In this document: positions 14,835 through 25,400 of the stretch, one piece after another
Layout of the letters: each line of letters opens with the position of its first letter
Numbering within the stretch: the first letter of the stretch is position 1
Assembly (NCBI GenBank): GCA_900316235.1
Contig: ONCC01000024.1
Coordinates: 1 to 39,119, forward strand
Direction: 5' to 3'
From: an uncultured Bacteroidales bacterium
GTDB lineage: Bacteria; Bacteroidota; Bacteroidia; Bacteroidales; P3
Length of the DNA stretch: 39,119 nucleotides
Made by a program: the position numbers and the translations under genes
Notes under the pieces: model-generated
Database searches by the model: none
Seen by the model: the letters and a program-made list of their open reading frames with translations, nothing else
Told to the model about the DNA's origin: nothing

Positions 14835-17800
14835 TTAATCGTACATCAAACTTTTATAAGGAGCCATCACGGCCTCCGCCTGCTTCATCGCCTCCTGGTC
14901 GTTCAGTGTGTTGGCGGCCAGGTCATGCAGAAGACGCATGATGCGGAGATTATACTGCAGATCGCCACGCACACCAATGGCTTTCTCGCCTTCAAAGCGG
15001 CTGAGGTAGGCAATATGCTGGCTGAAGTGCTTGAAGGCTCTATCCCACTGTTCGCGGGCTTTCTCCTGTCCAAAGAGTCTCTTGTACATGGCCAATACAT
15101 CGACGGAATTGCCTCCGAGAGGGAGATAGACCGTGGTCACGTCGGGCGTGAAGTTCTTCGCAGGGAAGTTGGTGTCGTACATCTCGAGCAGGCGGCGGGC
15201 CGTCTCCTCATTGCCTTTGTTCATCTCATCGTTGGCAAGCATGAGTATGTTCTGGTGCAAGACGGGAGCGAACTGCTGACGGGAAACGGGGTCAATATAG
15301 ATGTCGCTATTCAAGTTACCCCACTTCAGCGGCTTGCCGTCGACACCATTGATGAAGTAGTTGGCACTCTCGTCGGTGTAACGCTTGTTCTTGGGATAGG
15401 GGATGAACTTGTAGTTCATACCATCCTGAATGGTATAGTTGTACACCGGCGGGAACACCTCGGGAATACCGCTCGAGCCCGGGTTCATCACGTTGATGTC
15501 ACGCATGAATTTGTTAGTACCCAGGATGTCGAGGAGCATCAGCTCGTGACGGTAGAGCCACTGACTCTTGATTTCCCAGCGAATCTCGGGATTCACCTGG
15601 TCGGCCATATCCTCCGGAATGACACCGGCTGCCACCAATGCGGGGATATCAAGCGTAATCTTGAAGCGCTTCGTAGGCAGTGCCAGGAAGGAGTCTCCAG
15701 TACGCTGGTCGGTGATGGTGAATCGTTCGGGATGGTCACGCAAAAGTCCCAACACATCGGTAACCTCGAGGTAATCGGTCGAGTTGTCGAAGACATAGTA
15801 CTGGTCTTTGCCCAAACCGTAGTATTCCTTCGGCAGTGTGAAGGGCAGCGGGTCGCTGTCGTAGAGCTTGTTGAAGAGCTGCTCCACATACCAGTACATG
15901 CCACTGAGGGTGAAATTGAGGATACGCACGTCGGTACGGGTACCCTCCACCTCCTGAGCGTACCACAAGGGGAAGGTATCGTTGTCGCCGAAGGTGATGA
16001 GAACACCGTTCTGCTTGACACTCTGGAGGTAGTTCTGCGCGAAGTCGCGGGCGGCGGTCTTCTCACTGCGGTCGTGGTCGTCCCAGTTCTGGCAGGCCAT
16101 GAGGCAGGGCACTCCAGCCATGCAAAGGACGAAAACCACGGGCATCACCACTTTATAGACCTTCTCCTTGTTCTTCTTGAAGAGGGCACTCACCCATTCC
16201 GACAAGCCCATCACTCCCAAGCCAATCCAGATGGCGAAGAAGCTGAAGGAGCCCACGAAAGCATAGTCACGCTCACGAGGCTGGCGCGGCGGCATGTTCA
16301 GGTAGATGGCAATGGCCAGACCTGTCATGAAGAACATAATAAAGACGATGAATGCGTCTTTCGGGTGCTTGCGGATGTGGTAGACAAGACCCAGGATACC
16401 GAGCAGCAACGGCAGGAGGTAATAGACATTGCGCGAACGGTCGTTCTGCATACTCTCCGGCAGGTTATCCTGCGGACCCAAGCGGCTCTCATCCAAGAAC
16501 TTGATGCCGCTGATCCAGTTGCCGTGCAGATAGTCGCGTGTACCGTCATCGTTGAAATAGTGACCCTGATCGTCGTTCTGGCGACCGGCAAAGTTCCACA
16601 TGAAGTAGCGCCAATACATCCAGCCCAACTGGTAGCGGTTGAAGAACTTGAGGTTCTGATCGAAGGTGGGCTTCATGCCACTCGTCGGCTTGCCTGCCCA
16701 ATACTCATAGAACTTCGGGTGCTGGCGGCTGCCGTCGGCGCTCCACATACGGGGGAAGAATCCCGTGTGCTCCTCGCGGTAAATGAGTTCGCGGGCATAG
16801 TCGGCAGCGATATAGCGGTCGCGACCCTGCTCATCTTTGCCACGCACATATTTTGTGTATCCTTTCTTCGAATCGATGGGACGACCGGCAGTGTAGTACT
16901 GTCCACTGAACAAAGGCGTGTCGCCGTATTGCTCACGCCCCAGATAGGCACGCATCGCCACCGCATCCTTCGGAGCGTTCTCGTTGAGCGGCGTATTGGT
17001 GTTGGCACGGATAACGAGGACGAAGAAGGTCGAGTAGCCGATGACCAGCATCGCGAAACTCAAGATGGCGGCATTAATGACGGGATGTTTCTTCTTGTGG
17101 GTAAACCACAGTCCCCACACCACCAAGGCGGTGAGCAGGAGGAAGAAGAAAATGGTGCCACTATTGAAAGGCAGGTGGAACGTATTCACAAACAGCACGT
17201 CGACGGCCGAATCAACATTCACGATGCCCGGGATAATGCCCCACAGGATGACACCCAGAGTAACCAGCGAGAGCAATCCAGTGACAATAAATCCTTTCCA
17301 GGTGGTCTTCTGCCATTTCTTGAAGTATACCACATAGAAGATGGCGGGCACTGTCAGCAAGTTCAGCAAGTGGACACCGATGGCGACGCCGACAAGCAGG
17401 CTGATGAGAATCAGCCAGCGCAGTGCATGCGGGTCGTCGCTCTGTTCCTCCCATTTCAGGATGGCCCAGAACACCAGGGCGGTGAAGAAGCTACTCATGG
17501 CGTAGACCTCGCCCTCGACGGCCGAGAACCAGAAGGTGTCACTGAAGCAGTAGGCCAGTGAGCCCACAATACCCGCGGCAAAGACGGCCCATGTCTTCCA
17601 GTCTTTCAGGCTGGGGTTCTTCGGGTCGGGCAGCAGGTGCTTACCCAACAGAGTGATGCCCCAGAAGAGGAACAGGATGGTGAAGCCGCTGCAGACAGCC
17701 GACAGGACGTTGACGGCATGTGCTGCCGTGGTGGTGTCGCTGAACATCGAGAACAGGCGACCCAACAACTGGAAGGTCGGTGCTCCCGGGGGGTGTCCCA

Positions 17801-17942
17801 CTTGTAGTTTAAAGGCGGTGGCGATATACTCACCGCAGTCCCACCACGAGGCGGTAGCTTCCGCCGTCATGATGTACACCGTGCAGGCAATCAAGCAGAT
17901 TACCCACCCGATGATGTTGTTTGCTAGATGGTATTGTTTCAT
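14835..17942 (-). CDS. DUF2723 (TMEM260-type) multi-pass membrane protein, putative glycosyltransferase
   Basis: A 1035-residue protein. The N-terminus (NIIGWVICLIACTVYIMTAEATASWWDCGEYIATAFKLQVGHPPGAPTFQLLGRLF) is the DUF2723 signature, with the acidic WWDCGE motif in the first loop. About a dozen membrane helices occupy the first 600 residues, including MPPRQPRERDYAFVGSF. A large soluble C-terminal domain contains ITFGDNDTFPLWYAQEVEGTRTDV and a helical end. The eukaryotic relative TMEM260 is a protein O-mannosyltransferase, and GT-C folds use such an acidic first loop. A transfer reaction on the outer face of the inner membrane is therefore a reasonable inference, but donor and acceptor are unknown. 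It lies 31 nt after the arginine deiminase stop. Confidence 0.9.
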   Translation of the reverse strand: MKQYHLANNIIGWVICLIACTVYIMTAEATASWWDCGEYIATAFKLQVGHPPGAPTFQLLGRLFSMFSDTTTAAHAVNVLSAVCSGFTILFLFWGITLLGKHLLPDPKNPSLKDWKTWAVFAAGIVGSLAYCFSDTFWFSAVEGEVYAMSSFFTALVFWAILKWEEQSDDPHALRWLILISLLVGVAIGVHLLNLLTVPAIFYVVYFKKWQKTTWKGFIVTGLLSLVTLGVILWGIIPGIVNVDSAVDVLFVNTFHLPFNSGTIFFFLLLTALVVWGLWFTHKKKHPVINAAILSFAMLVIGYSTFFVLVIRANTNTPLNENAPKDAVAMRAYLGREQYGDTPLFSGQYYTAGRPIDSKKGYTKYVRGKDEQGRDRYIAADYARELIYREEHTGFFPRMWSADGSRQHPKFYEYWAGKPTSGMKPTFDQNLKFFNRYQLGWMYWRYFMWNFAGRQNDDQGHYFNDDGTRDYLHGNWISGIKFLDESRLGPQDNLPESMQNDRSRNVYYLLPLLLGILGLVYHIRKHPKDAFIVFIMFFMTGLAIAIYLNMPPRQPRERDYAFVGSFSFFAIWIGLGVMGLSEWVSALFKKNKEKVYKVVMPVVFVLCMAGVPCLMACQNWDDHDRSEKTAARDFAQNYLQSVKQNGVLITFGDNDTFPLWYAQEVEGTRTDVRILNFTLSGMYWYVEQLFNKLYDSDPLPFTLPKEYYGLGKDQYYVFDNSTDYLEVTDVLGLLRDHPERFTITDQRTGDSFLALPTKRFKITLDIPALVAAGVIPEDMADQVNPEIRWEIKSQWLYRHELMLLDILGTNKFMRDINVMNPGSSGIPEVFPPVYNYTIQDGMNYKFIPYPKNKRYTDESANYFINGVDGKPLKWGNLNSDIYIDPVSRQQFAPVLHQNILMLANDEMNKGNEETARRLLEMYDTNFPAKNFTPDVTTVYLPLGGNSVDVLAMYKRLFGQEKAREQWDRAFKHFSQHIAYLSRFEGEKAIGVRGDLQYNLRIMRLLHDLAANTLNDQEAMKQAEAVMAPYKSLMYD

Positions 17943-17973
17943 TGTGTTAGTTAATTAGTTTTCACCTTAAACC

Positions 17974-19248
17974 TTATTGCAAATCTCTCAAAATCGGCAT
18001 TGTCATGCAGCGGGCGCCGCCACCAGCACGAGGGAGTTCGCTACCGGGGAAGGCAGCGACAAATTTCTCATAGTCAGTCATCTTCACCTTGCCACTACAG
18101 ATATCCTCGGCCTTCAGCACGGCGAAACCGGCCTTGTCGAGGGCGTCGATGGTGTGGGTGTTGCGGCGGTAGCCCATAATCTTGCCGTCGCCCAGGGAGA
18201 AGAAGTTAGCACCGCTGTGCCACTGCTCGCGCAGCTGGTTCCACGGGTCATTACCTCCGCCGATGACGGGCTCAATGTCCCAACCAAGGCCGTTCAGACC
18301 GTCGACAATATTATTCACCTTGCGGTAGCTGATATTACCGTTCTCAATGGAAATCAGCGTGGTGTCCTTGCCAGCGAAGAGGCCGGTCTTCTTCAACATC
18401 GGTTCGAAGGCCATGCACTGGTGCTTGCCCAGGAAGGTGAAGACCATGTCGAGGTGGATGAAGCTCTCGGGGCTCTTCGGCAGTTCCTGCACGAGGATGT
18501 TGAACTTCTCACGTTCTTTGGCGAAAGTCTGCGCCAAATATTTGATACCCTTGGTGTTGGTACGTATACCCTGACCAATGCAAAGCAGGTCGGGCGAGGC
18601 AATCTGCACGTCGCCGCCCTCAGTCCTCGCGTCGCGGTCCCATTGCATGGCATTGAGGGTATCCACCTTGAAGAAATGCTTGAAGATAGCCTCGTAAATA
18701 AGGGTCTCGCGCTCGCGCACCTCGAAGCTCATCGAATTGATAAGCACACGGTTATAAACCGTCGACGAGGCATCACGGGTGAAGAAGAGATTGTAGAGAG
18801 GCTTCAGCAAGTAGCGGTCCTCGCCTCCTAATTGCTCTCCGCGAGCACGCGGCCAAGAGGGATCCTCGTAGCCTTCGATAAGGATATCGGCCAATTGCTT
18901 GGCGTCCAAGCCCATGAGTTGCTCAGCCAGACCATCGTCACAATTGTCCATATCACAGCTTTCGTACACCAAATGGCGACGTATCTCGTTGTCCTTCAGT
19001 AGTTCTTCGAGAATATCTTCGACATAGTAGACATTAGTCCAATGCTCAAGGACACCACAAAAGTTTGAATATTCAGTGTCCACAATGGGCTTGTTGAGAA
19101 TATCGCTGTAGAGGGCGTGGGCAGCATTGAGAGGAGTCATACGCTCAATCTCGACACCGGGACGATGCAGCAACACGGCACGCAGGGTTCCGGTCTCCGA
19201 CGAGACATTAACCTTACAGGGAGTGATATTTTTTACATTATTATTCAT
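17974..19248 (-). CDS. arcA: Arginine deiminase
   Basis: A 424-residue cytoplasmic enzyme, L-arginine to L-citrulline + NH3. Motifs present are GTLRAVLLHRPGVEIERMTP, NLFFTRDASS, EGGDVQIAS near residue 211, FIHLDMVFTFL near 266 (catalytic His) and the C-terminal GGARCMTMP with the catalytic Cys near 413. No arcB, arcC or arcD is nearby, so it does not sit in a classical deiminase operon. It has a Bacteroidota-type promoter at 19329-19360. The DUF2723 gene follows after 31 nt. The intergenic region upstream also holds an 11-bp iteron element. No signal peptide is present. Confidence 0.93.
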   Translation of the reverse strand: MNNNVKNITPCKVNVSSETGTLRAVLLHRPGVEIERMTPLNAAHALYSDILNKPIVDTEYSNFCGVLEHWTNVYYVEDILEELLKDNEIRRHLVYESCDMDNCDDGLAEQLMGLDAKQLADILIEGYEDPSWPRARGEQLGGEDRYLLKPLYNLFFTRDASSTVYNRVLINSMSFEVRERETLIYEAIFKHFFKVDTLNAMQWDRDARTEGGDVQIASPDLLCIGQGIRTNTKGIKYLAQTFAKEREKFNILVQELPKSPESFIHLDMVFTFLGKHQCMAFEPMLKKTGLFAGKDTTLISIENGNISYRKVNNIVDGLNGLGWDIEPVIGGGNDPWNQLREQWHSGANFFSLGDGKIMGYRRNTHTIDALDKAGFAVLKAEDICSGKVKMTDYEKFVAAFPGSELPRAGGGARCMTMPILRDLQ

Positions 19249-19328
19249 ATATACTTAATCAATTATTTTCTCTCTACTTTATTTATACACAACAACTTCA
19301 CCACGAAGTGGCAAATATTGTGAAAATG

Positions 19329-19360
19329 CAAATATACAAAAAAGATTGAAACCCCACAAA
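19329..19360 (-). promoter_or_regulatory. Promoter of the arcA operon
   Basis: On the minus strand, TATATTTG (19329-19336) is preceded by TTTG (19357-19360) with 20 bp between, matching the Bacteroidota -33/-7 pattern. The leader to the ATG at 19248 would be about 70-75 nt. Confidence 0.8.
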
Positions 19361-19377
19361 CTTAACACGATAAATTT

Positions 19378-19471
19378 ATCAACACCCCACCAACGCCCTA
19401 CCAACTCCTACCGTGGTAGGAGTTGGTAGGGCGTTGGTACGGTTTTAGGACGGTGTTGGTAGGGAGTTGAT
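19378..19471. repeat. 11-bp iteron/palindrome element, copy 2
   Basis: Direct 11-mers ATCAACACCCC (19378), ACCAACGCCCT (19389) and ACCAACTCCTA (19400), centre CCGTGG (19411-19416), then TAGGAGTTGGT (19417), AGGGCGTTGGT (19428), ACGGTTTTAGG (19439), ACGGTGTTGGT (19450) and AGGGAGTTGAT (19461). The stretch 19389-19438 is a 50-bp inverted repeat with 24-bp perfect arms and a GT spacer. It starts 8 bp after the MG2-gene stop and lies just upstream of the arcA promoter. Confidence 0.93.
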
Positions 19472-19479
19472 GTTAAGTA

Positions 19480-22400
19480 TCAGCGAATTACAAAAAGCTC
19501 TGCGGGAGCCGTTGCGCGGAACTCGGGAGCATACATGCACTGCAGGGTAACAGGGCCTGCCAGGAAGGTGCCTGGATTGGTGACAAAGACATCATATTCA
19601 ACCACATACTTACCTTTCTCAAGGCGGTTGATGTAGCAGTGGGTGGCGGTATTCTTCACCTCCACATAGTAACGCAATCCCTGGTTCCAGTTCCATCCTG
19701 AGCGGGTACTCACGGGCTCGACACAGGAGGGGCGTCCGTCGATGAGTTCAAGGTACTCCATGGTGCGGTCGCAGGAAATCTCGATATGGACTTTCACCCT
19801 ATCGCCCACCTTCCAGTTTCCTTCAGGGAAATAACTGCGCTTGAGGGTGATACCGCTCTCGGAAGAGGGAATCTTGTCCATGTCGTCGGTGTACTGGTAA
19901 TAAACGGCACCCCATGCAATACCCGGGGTCTCCTTACGGAGGGTTATGGTGCTGTCGTTGAGGGAGATGATGCTGTCGAGGGCTGGACCCTGCCAGCGCT
20001 GCGAACGATATCCCTCGAGACCCTCGGAAGGGGCAGAAAGCTCTGTTCCACAGACTTTCAGAGTAATCTGATTATTCTGAAGAATCGGAGTACTCGGAGT
20101 ATTTTGAACCAAAAGTGCTTTGATAGCTTCCACGGTGGCACGGTCATTGCCCCAGTGGTTGGTCTGCTTCTGCTTGAGGAGCCACTGCTGCATGAGGGCG
20201 ATGGAGGTGGTATCCTGTGGTGTCACCTCGGCAAAGGCCTGGATGAGAAGGGCCTGAGTCTCTATAGGACGCTCATACCAGCACCAGCCACTCTTGTTAT
20301 CGCGCCAATACATGCCCATTTCGTCACTCTCTAACGACTTCTCTTTCAGGCGACGGATGATGTCGCGGGCGGCTTTCTTATCGCCATGGCGCTGGAAGAT
20401 AAGGGCCAACTGGGCCTGGGTGTAGAGGCCGTTGTAAGACTTGTAGTTCTTCAAAGCGTTGCCGTAATAAAACTTGTAGGCCTCGGTCTTACCGTTACCA
20501 TAATGGCTTCGAGTATACAGATAATCAATATTATCCGGAGACCACTTATAGCCTTTCTTGAGGTAGGGCTTGATGTATTTTTCGTAGTGGCGCTGCTCTT
20601 CGCGGTCGATGTAGGCAAGGGCTTTTTCTATGTTGATAAGTTGATACGTTGATAAGTTGATACGTTTGAGGACCTGTTCGGTGACCCAGAGGGAACTCTC
20701 GCCGTCGGGCATCCAGCTCCAGCCGCCATCGCTGTTCTGGCGGGCATCAAGTTGAGTCTGAATCCTTTCCAACTCCTCAGCCATGCGGGTGCTGTCGAAG
20801 TAGTTGGCGATAGCCTGGCGTTGCTCCACCTCGCTCTCGGCATCGCGCAGCCAGGGGGTGGCTTCGAGGAGCGTCTGCTTAACATCCTCGTTGATTTTCA
20901 GTCGGGTATTGGCCATATCAGCCAGATTTTCTAGTTTCTCTAGATTTCCTAGATTAACTAGAATTTCTTTGGCGAGGTTATTGACATAGAGACGATTGGC
21001 GAGGTAAAGATTGGAGGGATTTCCTGTCTCCTGAAGGTAAGGCATCGACTTGATGGCCAACCAGATGGGATTGCTAACGAGTTCGGCACCGAGGAAATGG
21101 GGTTCGGCTGTGGAGGTGAGAGGTGAAAGGTGAAAGGTAAAATCCTTCTCGCTTACCCCATTGATATATATGGGTTGCGAGAGAGTGACGGCCTGGCGGT
21201 CAGAGACCACAGGTATCTGGCCGCGCTCTCCGTCGCTATATTTCCTATCGGCGAGGGCGCCCCCTTGGGCTACGGCAGCAATCTGGTAGGTAGCCACATA
21301 GACGTTGTTCGGCACCAAGATGGGAAAGGTCACCTGGGCAGCATCTTTCACAGTCACCTGACGGTGCTGAAGGGTGATGGTGTCGCCCGTGGCGGCGTCG
21401 GTAAGAAGGAAATTCACCACCACAGGAAATTCTTCATTCTTATTTCTTAATTCCTCATTATTCAAAATCACCTTGGCCATGAGCACGATGCTGTCGCCGT
21501 GGCGGAGGAAGCGCGGGATATTGGGCTGCACCATCAGGGATTTCTGGGTAACGAGAGTGCGCTCGAGCGTGCCGCTCTTGAGGTCGTCGGTATAGGCAAG
21601 ACCCTTGACTCTCCAACGGGTGAGAAGTTCGGGAACGGTGAAGCGATAGGTGGCGATACCGGCGCTATCGGTATGGAGGCCGGCGACGAAGAAGGCATAG
21701 GTGTTGAGGTTGGTGCGTACCTGTACGGGCTGCTGCACGGTGCCGCCGTCGCTATAACCTATTCCGCCTACTGCGGCAACAATGCTCTCCACAGAGTTAC
21801 CCGGCATGCGCTGGATGTCGTCGCTAGAGATTCGCTTTCCCGATTCTGGAGAACCAATCTCTATCATGGGCACCTTCTCCTCCACGATTTGAACTTCTTC
21901 GAGGGCTGTGGCCGTGGGATGAAGTTGGACATCGACCATCGTGAAGCCCGTAGACAGCACTTTGACTCCTGTCCTCTTGTAGCTCTGATAGCCAACTGTG
22001 GCCATCTCGATGTCATAAGTTCCTTCTCTGAGAGGTTTGATGATGTAAACACCATCGAAATCCGTGGTACCACCCGATACCAGTTTACCATTTTGCTTGA
22101 CAATAACGTTGACGAAAGGAAGCTCTTCACCCGTTTTCTCGTCGGTGACGGTACCCTTGAGACATCCCGTAGCAAGAGAATCCACCTTGGCGTTGGAGAC
22201 CATACCGTCTTCTCCTCGGGCAGTTGAAGATACTTCAACAACATGTGCTGATTTTCTCCAACGATACCCACCATAGGAGAAAAACCCCTGCTTTAGGATG
22301 AATCCAAGGGTTTCAGGTCTGTAACCAATCTCCTTTTTGTCTTCGGTAAAAGCATTGTAAGTGTAGCTACTGAATCCAAATGTCAACCAATCCGAATAAC

Positions 22401-25400
22401 CCCTACCGTGATTTCCACGCCATGGGTAAAGCGACCACGAACCATCGGAGTAGCCATAGGAGGAGAGGGCGTCATCGAACATAGTCATTATGAGCGTAGA
22501 CAATGGATAATCTGTTTTGATGGTCCATTCTTCCTGCTCGCCGGGCTGCAGTTTGTCGCGGAAGGTGGCGATGTCGACTTTTAGTGCTTTGTGGGAGAAG
22601 GGGACATTGATACTCATACTCTTGTTACAAACAACACCTTTTTTTACGGCTGTCAGGCTTATCGAGAAGCCTCCGAGGAGAGAGGTGTCGACAGGAATGG
22701 AGAGTTGCTTGATGGTGGAGCCGGCAGGGAGCCAGCGGCTGTCGCGTTCCACACCGTCAGGGCCTGTGAGGGTGTAGAAAATGTGCACATCGTCGAAAGC
22801 GGAAGCATAGCTGAGGGTGATACGGTCGCCCACCTCGCACGAGGTAGAAGAGAATTCGTACCAGAAGAGTTCATTAGTGGGCTGTGGCTGTACACGACGC
22901 TCATTGGGGAGGGTCAGCGTGGTGTAGGTGGTATCGGAGAGGTCATCAATGCTGACGACGATGCGATAGACTCCCGACTTCATCTTGCTTTCGGGCAGGG
23001 GAACCGTTTGAGAGAACGAGTTCCCATCGGCGGTATGGCTGACATTGTAGGTCCATTCGACCGCACGGTTATTGAAGTCAATTTCGTCGTAGGTATAGTA
23101 GAATCCGGGGAAATGTTCGTGGAACTCCTCGCGTGTAAGTGTATGGGTAGCTCCAGCAAAGTTATAATACAGAGGATGAGCCAATAGTGGTTTGGCAGCA
23201 GCCAAGCGCTGCACAGTAACATTGACAGTGCCCTTGACCGGGTTATAGTTAAGATCGGAGAGACTATAGGAAATGGAGGCAAGACTCGAGGTATTGTCCT
23301 TGACACTCGAGAGAGAAAGTATACGGTTTTGGAAACCGATACGGAAATCTGTGGTAGCATAATGAGTTTCACCATTAAGGTCGGTCACCTCGACCATAAC
23401 CTCGAACTGGAAGTTGGGCTTAAGCGAGAGGTCAATAGCGCTGTCGGGCTCTGGAGTGAAGGTGATGTCGAAAGTGCCGTCGGTTGAGACTTGGAGGGTG
23501 TCGGAAGCCACTTCCTTTATGCTAATGAAGGATCCGTATCTCCAATCGTAACAGTTTCGGTTAATCGCATACAACACACGGGCACCGGCCAGAGAGGCAC
23601 CGTTATAGGCTCGGGCGATACCCCGAATGGTATAAGGCTTGCCAAATTGCGGAACCTGGTGTTCGAAATCCGAATCGTCGTCAAGAGAGACCATGAACTT
23701 GGGTTGCTTATATTCTTCGACACGGACACGAATGCTCGACCTTATACTTTTTTCGAGAACACCTGTGGGAATGAAACATTCCACTGTCCAACTTCCTCCC
23801 AATGCATCGGCGGGAATCACAAAGAAGGCGGAAGCAAGACCATGGTCGTCGGTGGTAAAACCAAGAGTATCTTTCTGTTTGTAGTTAGGATCACGGAATC
23901 TGAATTCACCCTTAATTTTCGGGAGCACCTCCCCGTCGATACCGTCGGCCCGATAACAGAGTGCGGCGAAATGAACGGTATCACCGGGTCGATAAATGGG
24001 GCGATCCGACATCAGATTAATGCTCGAATGCATCTCGCGGTTGGAAGAAGACCCGCGATAATGATAGACATCCTTTTTAAATACAATGCCTCCCCGTTTG
24101 ATTTTCAAGGTAATGGAAGAAGGTTTGCCCTTATAGTCCACACGACCGGTGGCATCGGAGTAGGCACTGTCGATAAGGGTGGTATCGCTGCGGTTTTCTC
24201 TATAAAAATCCACACGCTGACCAATAATAGGAGTGCCGTTGTGGGCATCGAAGAGCTGAAAAACAGAACCATTTCTTGCTACCATCAAGTCGGTGGAGTG
24301 AATCTCGATATGGGCGCTCTGGTTGTCCATTTTGCCATCGGGAGAAGCCATGAGGAGATAGTGTCCCGTCGGAAGGGCCGGCATTTCGAAGTAGATGTTG
24401 TTCTCCCGATAGGTACCATCGTCAACCACATCGAGCTGCCATTGCTTTACTGGCTGGGGGAGTTTCTCAAAGAATTTTTTCGACCAATCGCCTTCGAATG
24501 GGTAGACAGCGAAACAGATACGTTTCAAATTCCTGTAGGTGAGGCCTTGGAGAGACGGCTGCTCGGGATAAACTGTGGAGTTGTAACCAGACTGGAAATG
24601 GATACGGGCGGCACTTATCTCATTCTTGAGATTGATGCAAAGGGCTCCCCCATAGCTCTTGGGGGCCAGAGCAACAGCTGTATCGCAATAGTTGACGGCT
24701 TCGACATATCGCTGTACTGAATTAAGATAGTGAGCCATCTCGTAGTAGAAGGTCGTCAGCAAAGGGCTCTTGCTGCCACGATATTTGTTGATATACGTCT
24801 GGATGATTTTATCGTTGTAGGGCTGATTGTAGGCATCATGAATATCGTCCAACCACTCGAGGTCGAGACACATGCGGAGCTCTTCGGAGTCGTTGCTATG
24901 GAAATCCACCAGTTTCCGAAACAACTCAAAATATTCTTTCCCTGTAGAATGATACTGGTATCCATTTCCCAAGATACTACGCACAACGACATCATACACC
25001 GTCGGGGTGATATTGATGCTGCCTTCTTTAATATCTTCGGAAATATTATCATCGAAATCACAAAACCGAAGAATGCAGTTGGAGGGAGTGCGCTTCAGAA
25101 CCTCCTCGTCGAGGAGCGCGCTGTCGTACACCCCGAGGAAAGCGTAGCAAATAGAACGCTCTACGGCATCGAGGCGAGGCAAGATGGCACGATAATGGGC
25201 ACGGGTACTGTCGTAGTAATCTTCCTGGTATTCGGCGGCTGCACGGCTCATATACCATGCGGCCGTCAACAGTTCGTTGCTGTTACGGGTCTTCTTATAG
25301 ACCGATTCCGCTTCTGTGTAGGCACTCTTATAGGAGCCCTCGTTCAATAGTCGCTCCACCTTCTTCCAGTCAGTTTGTGCATGCAACATATTGCCCATCA

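Noticed and set aside
14925..17561. Long open frame antisense to the DUF2723 gene (878 codons)
   Set aside because: It has the amino-acid bias expected from the complement of a high-GC coding frame, no recognisable motif and no promoter; the opposite strand carries a clear gene.
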